From Rhynchonema sp. JSB1_4 (taxonomy: Eukaryota > Nematoda > Chromadorea > Monhysterida > Xyalidae): a stretch of 64,000 nucleotides of DNA. The position numbers and the translations under genes were made by a program. The notes beneath the pieces are model-generated. The model had not been told where the DNA came from. It did not search any database and saw only the letters and a list, made by a program, of their open reading frames with translations. Where the stretch lies: assembly GCA_030248065.1 (NCBI GenBank), contig JASAMV010008818.1, positions 1 to 64,000 of the forward strand. Direction: 5' to 3'. This document shows, piece by piece, positions 56,454-64,000 of this stretch; positions within the stretch are counted from its first letter, which is position 1; each line of letters opens with the position of its first letter.

Positions 56454-59400
56454 CTGTGGAAAGAACCCAGACTTATTTTAGCGTGGGTGACACAGATTGT
56501 TGGATCACTAGGCTAACAAAACCATTTGTTTCATGTCTGGTGTGGGACAGTGTCAACAATCTGTGTGAACCACTCTATGATCGGTCCAAAAGCTTTGTGT
56601 GGCCCGCAATAACCGCGGGAATGACTTTGCGGGAACACACTGCGATTACGACCCGCACTTGGACTACGAGCATGCAACAGCAGATTTTGTACGAGCCGTT
56701 GTATTTGCGATAGAGATGCAGAACCAATTTTGACACATTACGTAAAAGTAGTTATTGGTTTTGCGTCGGGAAACCGCAGTCGTAGTCAGCAGGGCTCACC
56801 AGAAAAGTTGGTGTGGCCCCTGATTGTTTCAACTGCCCCACAGTAACCCACCATCAGGCATTCTACGTGCGACCTCCTTGATGAAATTCTCCATGTTCTC
56901 CTGCTTTCTCTCATCACTGCTCATGTCGTAGTAGAGTTTGTTGCCAATCAATATGCCCAGCCAACCATCCGGGGTGTAGTGGGGCTCCATTTTTAGCGGA
57001 ATGATCTCTTTCTTCAGTTTGTACGTGTACTCGGCTTCTGCAAGTGAGGTATCAAATTTGGTGATGATCGGTTTCTTTGTCGCGTCCACAAATAATTCTC
57101 TTATTGACCAGCGCAATAATTATTTATTCAGCAGCGTTGGATGGGAGATAGGGTTTTCGCTGGTCGAAACACAAAATCAATAAATCTCGAAATATGGCCA
57201 AACAAAAAAACTCCCGTGTCAAAGACCGAATCGATATTACCACAATCTAACTAGCTGATGTTTCACAACGCACACACAAACAGCTCACCGGTTCGACAGC
57301 TTGGACTGTTCTTATACGAATCCGATATGCAGACAATGATGACAAATGCTTGCTCAACCGCGGCAGCCATCGCTTCTAGTAGGGAACCGGCTGCGCAAAA
57401 AAATGGTCATGATCTGTTGAAACGTGGGTGACAGACAATTTGTGATGTTTCACGCGCAAGCAATAAAATCTGCTCGTTGTGGGTTTCGGTGGTCAACACT
57501 GGTCCAGGGGTGCGCACACCGTCGGCGCCTGGTACCTGCCAGTCTGTGAAAACATGTTCGAAACGGGTAACTGACTTCACCCACCCACGCACACTGTGGG
57601 GGCGTATCACTGCCTGCGGGTCGCGGGTCGAAAACCGCGGCTAACTATCCGATTGTTTATGCTTTCATATCTCAAAATACGGGTTGCGGGTTTCTTTGCT
57701 GTCGATAGCCCAATAATATGAGAACTGATATCTCGATTTTCAGTCGGCATAAGAATAGTCTGATTATGATACCGCTCCATCTATGTAGGTTTCCAATGCC
57801 GTGTGTTTTGTGAGTTGCAGCCCGTTTCCTAACAAAAGCTCACCCGGATAGAAGTAAAACCAGCCGTTTTCACAAAACTCACTCATTTTCTCCACATCCA
57901 GCCAAGTATTGAATCCGTTTCGCTTCAGCTGCTCGTTGATTTCAATCACCATCGGTTTATAATTCCATTGATAACTGATCATCACGTGTTGACCTGTGCT
58001 CGCGCCCGATTTGGCCACCGCAGACAGTGAACGCGAGCGTTTGAATGTGAGATCGCTGGTCAAAAGAAAGAGCACGCCGCGAACTGATCGGATCACGCCA
58101 TCGTGCGAATGGGATTCGAGCGATTTGAATCCTGTGAATGATGGTAATGAATTCAATTCACAAATGATGTTATTTCGAGTCACACAAAAATCTGGTGCAT
58201 TCGCACTGACGATGAGCTGGTGCAACCTGGTCTGTGAAATCGAGTTCGAAGCGGCACACAGAAAGTATGTCACAATGTTGTTCATTGCACATTAAACAAA
58301 CTGACTTTTCATTAATTTCGAATCCGAGTGCATGATGCTTTGGTGTTCGGGCAGAAAGGCCAGCGTCCAGTAGCCGTTCAGCACCTGTACATGGATTGAT
58401 TGACGGGACTGAGAAATATCGATCAGCCAATCAACTGATGATCTATCAACGAAAATCTGCCAATCAATGAATGAACCCATTCACCACCCTGTATAGTGAA
58501 TATTCCTCACAGTAGAAGATGATGGGTCCTTCTCTATCATGCCACAGTGAGGAAGGAGTAAATGAGTGCCACCATGAATGAATATCGATTTACAAGAGTG
58601 ATCCGCAAATCCAGATGGTTTTGATCGATCGATCGATTTTTACCTCGCACAATTCGTCGTCGTCAATCGGATCATTGAGCAAAATATTGAATGGCTGAAG
58701 AATACCAATGTGCACCAACGATCGTTTGTTTGTGTCGTTCACTGCGATTAGGTTGATGCCTTCCACTAATTCGCGGGCACTGCAATTGGGTATGAATGAT
58801 TAATCAACTGATCAATGAAAAAAGTCTGTTTTCGGTTTGTCAACTGCGCATAAAGAGTGGCTGATTTGATCGCATGGTTTGAATTGGGCGGCAAGCGGTT
58901 TCAACCTTGTGCGTAGAGTGACTTTTTCGTTCAGGCAATTTCGACCAGCGTAAAGCTACCGCAAAGCGTCGTGATCGAAGAGAGGACCAAACTGGACCGA
59001 TCATCAAGTTTTACATCGGCGGCCGAGGACTTGCCATAATTTCTGTGCCCAATCGTACGAAATTACAATAGCTGCCCACCTAAACGGATACAGCCGACCG
59101 ACATGCGACTTCTGCGCCACGCAATCATTGAGCAATCGTAACAAATATGTGAGCGTGGCGTGATTGCCGGTGATTCGTTCGTTTTCATCCTCGTTCACCG
59201 CGTACGCCAGACACAACAGCGCTTTGCAACGGATTATCGCCTGAATATTCAAGGGATTTGCATGCATTGATGACAATCATTAACTGGTTATTATACATGC
59301 TCGACTGAGGACAATGACTCGGATGTGCTCCTACAATTGAAACATTACATTCTGAGCTCCAACGATTCTGTGCCACTCTCACGCTATACGTTGCACCTAT

Positions 59401-60817
59401 ACAAATACATAACAGAACAGCTCATCTGCATTCAATAGTGGCTCTCCAATCCAAACGTCTTTCTGATCGAGTCAAATCACACCCATACCTACAGTACCTG
59501 ATAATTCTCGACATCATAGTCCGCGTAGCGTTGACACACGGTCAGCCCATCAGCGGCGCGAAACTCCTGCTTCAGATCGGGGCAACTTCTCAAAATGTGC
59601 AACAAAATCGCCAGACAAGTGTGCGCAATGAGCACGCGCGAAATGTTCGTGGCCGATGCTTCAGTAGAGATCAGTTTGCTGATCGATAACTGATCGGAAC
59701 ACAACGTTTTAACGAACAACCCGAATCCGCCAGCATCCACCAGCGAACGACAGAATGCGGCGTCGATTTCGGTCGCGTTCCAGCCGATTCCGATCAACGC
59801 GCGGAAATTGCGCATCATCGGAAATGAACGGAATAAGTTATTTTGGTATTCGCATCAAGCTTGATGGTTTCGTGTGCTTTGGGGTCTGTACCTTGCCCTG
59901 GTTCGAACCGATCACGAATGTGTTGGGCCTCAATTTTCTGAATGGTTACCTATATGTACGTAGTGAAAGCCCCTGGTTTGTGACGGACGCGGAAACTTCC
60001 AATCAACTGTTGATTGTCTTATCTATACCGCTCGGAAAGATGTGAACGATATTTTGGTCTGCCAGCCTGCCCCGTTACAATCCTAATCATACCAATCCAT
60101 GTGGTATACATTCTTTTCGGTGACTGAAAATGCCAGCATAAACAGGCTTTGAAGTATTTATAGTACTGCAACACAGAATGTGCAGCCGGCGCCTCACCGA
60201 TTCGTTCGATTTATTGAACAACCGATTGGTGAACATCTGCCGCCACCAGGAGAGGAACAGTGAGGGAAAGTCCAATTCGACCAATCTCGACACGTAGACA
60301 CTGCGCTGATGCATCGGTGTTTGCGGATTTGTGTAGACGCGGAAAAACACCAACAAACGCGTGACGTCAAACGAATGCCAGTCGATGTCACGGCCGCACT
60401 GACGAGCCTGGGCACCACACAGTGGTCAGTCTTTGATTATAGGTGCATTTTCTCGGTATCACAAAGGGCGCATGATCAGTATCAAATCTGATTGTCGATT
60501 ATGTCTTGCCTATTGGTTGCGTGACCGATATGGAGAGTGGACGCAATATTAATATTGGAAGGTTTACTTCTGACACGAGTTTCAATCAGTTCAGGAAGCA
60601 TGGCTTGGCTTCGGCTCAGGACCAGTGTTGGACTCGGATTTTCTAAGATGATAAATTATATATGTACCTGGTATATCAAATCGGGTAGCACGTTCATCAC
60701 CTCGTCGTACGTGGCCTTGTCCATTTTCTGCACGACGACGGACGAACAGAGCAGCTGGGTGCACTCCTTCGACTTGGAACGTCGCGATCCACACAGCTTC
60801 ATGTTGGCTGAACCCAT
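55561..60817 (-). CDS. ARM-TIR-SAM protein, 12 exons
   Basis: Exons (5' to 3'): 60817-60668, 60407-60198, about 59818-59498, 59240-59080, 58779-58644, 58384-58306, 58131-57883, 57390-57289, 57037-56852, 56453-56310, 56107-56001, 55692-55561. Taking exon 3 from its first Met gives 1,977 nt, exactly 659 codons including TGA. The start MGSANMKLCGSRRSKS is the only upstream Met in frame. Domain order: helical armadillo-like region (residues about 50-330), TIR (about 380-510), Ser/Lys-rich linker, SAM (about 575-658). TIR proteins of this type are common in lophotrochozoans. Related SARM1 has ARM-SAM-SAM-TIR, so the order here is different. A likely role in immune or stress signalling, or NAD+ cleavage, is inferred only. 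The acceptor of exon 3 is unresolved. Confidence 0.85.
56852..58131 (-). CDS. ARM-TIR-SAM gene, exons 7-9 (TIR domain)
   Basis: Exon 7 ends with the TIR start: QHVMISYQWNYKPMVIEINE, then NGFNTWLDVEKM. Exon 8 gives GSLLEAMAAAVEQAFVIIVC and ISDSYKNSPSCRT. Exon 9 gives EAEYTYKLKKEIIPLKME, then DGWLGILIGNKLYYDMS. All core strands and helices of the family are present. The Glu that follows CRT lies where SARM1-type TIR NADases have their catalytic Glu. Its codon is split across the exon 8/9 junction. The domain appears intact, with no frameshift. Confidence 0.9.
58306..60817 (-). CDS. ARM-TIR-SAM gene, exons 1-6 (armadillo-like helical region)
   Basis: Exon 1 encodes a basic N-terminus (Gly2, Cys9; lipidation possible, but position 6 is Met, not the preferred Ser) and the helix DKATYDEVMNVLPDLIYQ. 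Exon 2 has DVTRLLVFFRVYTNPQTPMH and LFLSWWRQMF. Exon 3 has FRALIGIGWNATEIDAAFCR and HTCLAILLHILRSCPDLK. Exon 4 has AIIRCKALLCLAYAVNEDEN. Exon 5 has RSLVHIGILQPFNILLNDPI. Exon 6 has VLNGYWTLAFLPEHQSIM. These are Leu-rich paired helices typical of ARM solenoids. Joins 4-5 (phase 2, AG with T giving Ser) and 6-7 (A with GA giving Arg) are exact. Confidence 0.8.
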
Positions 60818-62342
60818 TTTGATTTATTTAAGTGGGTTACTGGTCAAGCCCACCAGCGTTGATGGCTTCAAAAATTGTTGTTAATCTGTCAGACATCAAG
60901 AACAGGACTGAATTGAGACTTTTGAGCACTGAAATCGTTGTGGATGTTGGGACGAAAGAAAGAAGAGAATTCGGTGGATATGATAATATTTCTTCTCGGG
61001 CTCAGCGCAAGTTTTATAGTTTTTATGTCGCTCACGAAGCGATTCAGCAGCTAGGTATGTATTGTGAGTTCATTGAAAAGTGGTTAACATTGTTCGTTGA
61101 CAAAGAAGAACACAAGTTATTGAATCAAATATGCCGATTCTTGTCAGTCGAGTGCTTCAGTCAACCACACTACAGTTAGCCGGCAGTTTCAGCGGCTGCG
61201 CGCTGATGGGAGGGACAGGCAGCATGATTATAGCGCGCCCCGTTGGTGCTGGCTCGGCTGCTTTTTTCTTTGAAGAGTTTGAAATGAAAAAAAACAGCAC
61301 GCGCTCGGAAGCGTGGAATTTGCGCACATTAAGGCCACGTTCAGAATATATATACCAGACGCAGACAGTGAACGGAAGCGGCGGTATTTGAAAACGGTTG
61401 AGAAGAAAAGCAGAAATACAGTCCACAACCTTCATATACGTACATAAGTTCGGGGACCACTTATTTTCGGTCATCAAAAAGAATGTTATCACTATGGAGA
61501 GTAGGGAACTAAAATATCGTTCAAAAATATTCGCTATTTAGAGGGTTTCGGAGAGTAGGGAACAAATAAGTATCGTTCAAAAATATTCGCTATTTAGAGG
61601 GTTTCATTATAAAGAGGGTACACTGTAGACACCAAAGCGAGCGGTCGCGGAACACCGCATGGGTGCGATAGGATCGCTTTACGCCGGCTCATGCACATAC
61701 GCAGACAGCCGGCAGTGTCAAACCCAACACTTATATTACCCACGTCGTGGTGCGTAATGTGTGTGTATATGTGTGCGTGTGTGTTGTTCTTGTAGCCCGG
61801 GACGACCAAACCTGCTCATTTGTCTATATGGGTGCCGCTAATCGGACCAACAGGTGAAAACACGGGCGCATTGACCTCAATAATTTAATCCTGGCGTCGC
61901 ACATGCGCCGCTGCCTCCATTGTGTGCTATTCTTAGGGCTGATAGAGCCAAATATCCCGCAAAATCTGACGATGCTACGGGCGTTCAAAACTTGATACTA
62001 TCACCCGACTAATGTGGTTTTCTCATCTTGCAATTTGACGGTCTACCACGAACAAAAGAAAGCCGAACAGCAAGTTATATAACGAGCGCAGCAGCACTTG
62101 TTTTGTACATGAGGGGCGTCAAGATTTAGTGGTCCTGTTCTATTCGAATGTGCCATTGTCTATTTCATAGCCCTTGTCTGATTGACGCGTGTGTGTGTGT
62201 GTGTTGTTTTGGCAGCCAATGATGTCAGCAACATGCAAGAATATACCTCGAGCACATGGAATAGTCAAAACCATATCTGATGTTTCATGCATGGTCTGAG
62301 TACCATGCATCCGATAGCATGAAATCCAGAAGATAGGTATAC
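60818..62342. other. upstream region of the TIR gene
   Basis: No gene can be confirmed. An open plus-strand frame at 60832-61179 has no recognisable domain. A direct 54-bp duplication lies at 61496-61603. Minus frame 61809-61594 (AGCLRMCMSRRK) is Cys-containing, but its splice phase does not fit the signal-peptide exon upstream. The TIR gene promoter should lie just right of 60817; no core motif is obvious. Confidence 0.4.
61496..61603 (+). repeat. two 54-bp direct repeats
   Basis: Two adjacent units start ggagagtagggaac and share atcgttcaaaaatattcgct and atttagagggtttc, with about three differences. Confidence 0.8.
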
Positions 62343-62471
62343 CTGAACATGGACATTTTCATGCATTTGATGCACCTTTAACTGACAAACCGCCTGACAA
62401 TTGAACATGGCCTTGGATGACTGACAGGCAATCGCAATGAACACGAACAAAACAAGACACAGACGTTTCAT
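62343..62471 (-). CDS. possible first exon of a small secreted Cys-containing protein
   Basis: The ATG at 62471 opens MKRLCLVLFVFIAIACQSSK, then AMFNCQAVCQLKVHQMHENV, ending at a good donor (CAG/GTATAC) in phase 0 after 43 codons. The first 21 residues are an excellent signal peptide. No second exon with matching phase was found in 60818-62342, so the product is incomplete. The ATG lies only 41 nt after the stop of the upstream gene on the same strand, with an AG (aaacaag) just before it. That fits a trans-spliced tandem arrangement, but a chance hydrophobic ORF is also possible. Confidence 0.35.
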
Positions 62472-62512
62472 ACCCTTGTTTCATACAATGGCCAAATCAT
62501 AATGTACCGCTG

Positions 62513-63908
62513 CTACTTCTTGTTGTCGGAGTACAAGTGTGAGTACAAAATCTCAAGTGTGCCATATGCCACGCCGAGGGTGTGCTCTATATGTGGCGCA
62601 GTGGTCAAGAACATACATGGTCTGCTGAGAAATGAATACAATGGCAAAGTTTTACGACGATAATTCTTGCTGTGCAGATGTACCAGCGTAAGAAGCACAG
62701 ACGGCATATCATAGTGAAAAATGAAAGATTCTTTCAAACAGATTTAGTTAGGTTATTCGTAAATACTGGTGTATTTTCAGCTTATTATAGTAAAAAATTA
62801 AAATGCGCGTGTATAAACATCTAACATTCAAGCTTCTTCATGACGTATGAAAGCCTCTTTAACCAAACAGGGACTAAAGTCAATGAAGTTCACAATTGAA
62901 ACATCAGCTGGTTCGGTTGTGATTTCGGCCACCGAATCTCAGTTCATATTGTTCATCCAATAGCTGTGTGATGTTGTGCAGATGCAGTGCTGTCGGCTCG
63001 TACATTTGCAACAACAACGTCAGGTAGGTGAACGACATTGAAATCAGCTGAAACATCATGTGGCACGCAGATGCAGGACAACATGCAGCCAGCCGTGCAG
63101 AATGCCTCAAAACGCGGGATACTACGTTGGATCCGTATGCTTTCATAGCTCTCTGATGTTTTACTGTGGGTGGGGGATGTGTGACGAGAAAAATTCGCAA
63201 ACGAAAGCACGCTCAAAATGTTTTTATCTGACCCCAAACACGAATCTCTTTGTCGGTTCCCCAAATCCGCTGAGTGTTATGCCCGAACAGGTCGAGCACT
63301 GGTTGTACAGCGCTGTGGTCAAATCACGGAGCTGAAAATGGAGTGGGAGGTCTCATGGAACGTGTTTTTTGTAAACCACATGTATGTAGCTGATGTTTCA
63401 AACCTTCTTATCATCTGACAGCCAAATAGTCTGCCATTCAGTAATCAAGCCGGGAGACTTCGCTATCTGAAACAGATGAACATGTAGATTGAGACAAGCG
63501 ACCAAAAATGAAATATCATCAGGTAGGGTGGAGTGATTGACATAAATTGTTGACATATTCGACTGGCGGGACCCACGTTCAGCTGGGCCGCTCAAATTTA
63601 TATCTGTGTCAGTCGAGTGTGTCAACGACTGGTGTCAACCATCTCATAATTAGCCAACGTCAAACGTACCGATGCAGTTAATCGAGCCGTTGGCCACATA
63701 ACGCTCATGAAAATGAACAATTCAAACAACAATCCACCGAATATCATTGACCACATCGCTGTTGAGACTGATTCGCCTTGAATAATCAGGTAAAATCTGA
63801 CCTAAGATATGCACTTTGCTGGCTGCCTCGGTCTGTGGCCACCCTTGGACATGGGATTTGGCCACCTTTTTTGAAAATTCGGAAATTCTTGGAATATCAA
63901 CCTTCGAC
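62513..63908 (-). CDS. unrecognised helical/membrane protein, 3' exons only
   Basis: Five exons join in consistent phase: about 63889-63802 (5' border uncertain), 63758-63670, 63466-63404, 63047-62933, 62730-62513 with TAG at 62515-62513. Exon 2 carries a hydrophobic stretch MIFGGLLFELFIFMSVMW that could span a membrane. Later parts (LISMSFTYLTLLLQMYEPTA, VLLTLVHLHSKNYRRK, PHIEHTLGVAYGTLEILYSH) are amphipathic or helical. The acceptor of the 63047 exon includes the octamer ATGTTTCA. The 5' part lies beyond the right edge. I do not recognise the family and assign no function. Confidence 0.6.
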
Positions 63909-64000
63909 AAGCATTAAACTATTAATATAACTATTCATTATTGTTGGCCGGCGTCACCACGCTTCCGTGACCGACCCCACAGACCAAGGTTGATATTATC

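Noticed and set aside
60832..61179. 116-codon plus-strand frame upstream of the TIR gene
   Set aside because: Composition is like non-coding DNA and no motif or splice partner could be found; kept only as a weak possibility.
61594..61809. Cys-containing minus frame (AGCLRMCMSRRK) as second exon of the signal-peptide ORF
   Set aside because: The only acceptor leaves the wrong phase after the phase-0 first exon, and other acceptors give immediate stops.

Overview
The window looks like nuclear DNA of a bilaterian invertebrate, most likely a parasitic flatworm, though the species cannot be fixed from sequence alone. The pointers are many small exons with GT-AG introns, a lophotrochozoan-style ARM-TIR-SAM protein, a putative LRL-amide peptide precursor, and introns full of short inverted-repeat elements. 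There is no bacterial gene organisation, rRNA or CRISPR.

Layout. (1) 0.8-2.7 kb, minus strand: exons of a secreted or surface protein with two PAN/apple-like domains. (2) 5.27-52.60 kb, plus strand: the dominant gene, a FAT-like giant protocadherin. I resolve 74 exons whose phases all agree (10,985 coding nt, 3,660 residues before the stop). They encode about 25 cadherin repeats, the FAT-type juxtamembrane region, EGF, laminin G, three more EGFs, one transmembrane helix and a tail of about 500 residues ending in a PDZ ligand, HTQV. Its N-terminal repeats are missing and must lie left of the window, so the PAN gene may sit antisense inside one of its introns. (3) 32.7-33.3 kb, minus strand, nested in the largest cadherin intron: a two-exon, 84-residue precursor with a signal peptide and a dibasic-flanked, amidatable LSPPLRL-Gly peptide. 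(4) 55.56-60.82 kb, minus strand: a 12-exon ARM-TIR-SAM protein convergent with the cadherin. (5) 62.34-63.91 kb, minus strand: the 3' end of an unrecognised hydrophobic/helical protein, followed after 41 nt by a signal-peptide ORF.

The introns carry at least six kinds of short non-autonomous element: three elements with 8-bp or near-8-bp target duplications (two hAT-like), a 1.4-kb Foldback-type element with minisatellite arms, a family of about 185 bp with long terminal inverted repeats (five copies), a small palindromic GACCAGCG family (a dozen or more copies), and several perfect-looking hairpins. No transposase gene is visible. Separately, the octamer TGAAACAT/ATGTTTCA occurs about 58 times on both strands (roughly 3 expected), in introns, exons, hairpin loops and splice acceptors.

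Functionally the window joins a planar-polarity/adhesion receptor, an innate-immune or NADase-like TIR protein and a candidate neuropeptide. Their adjacency does not imply a shared pathway. All coordinates come from hand translation and splice-phase matching.
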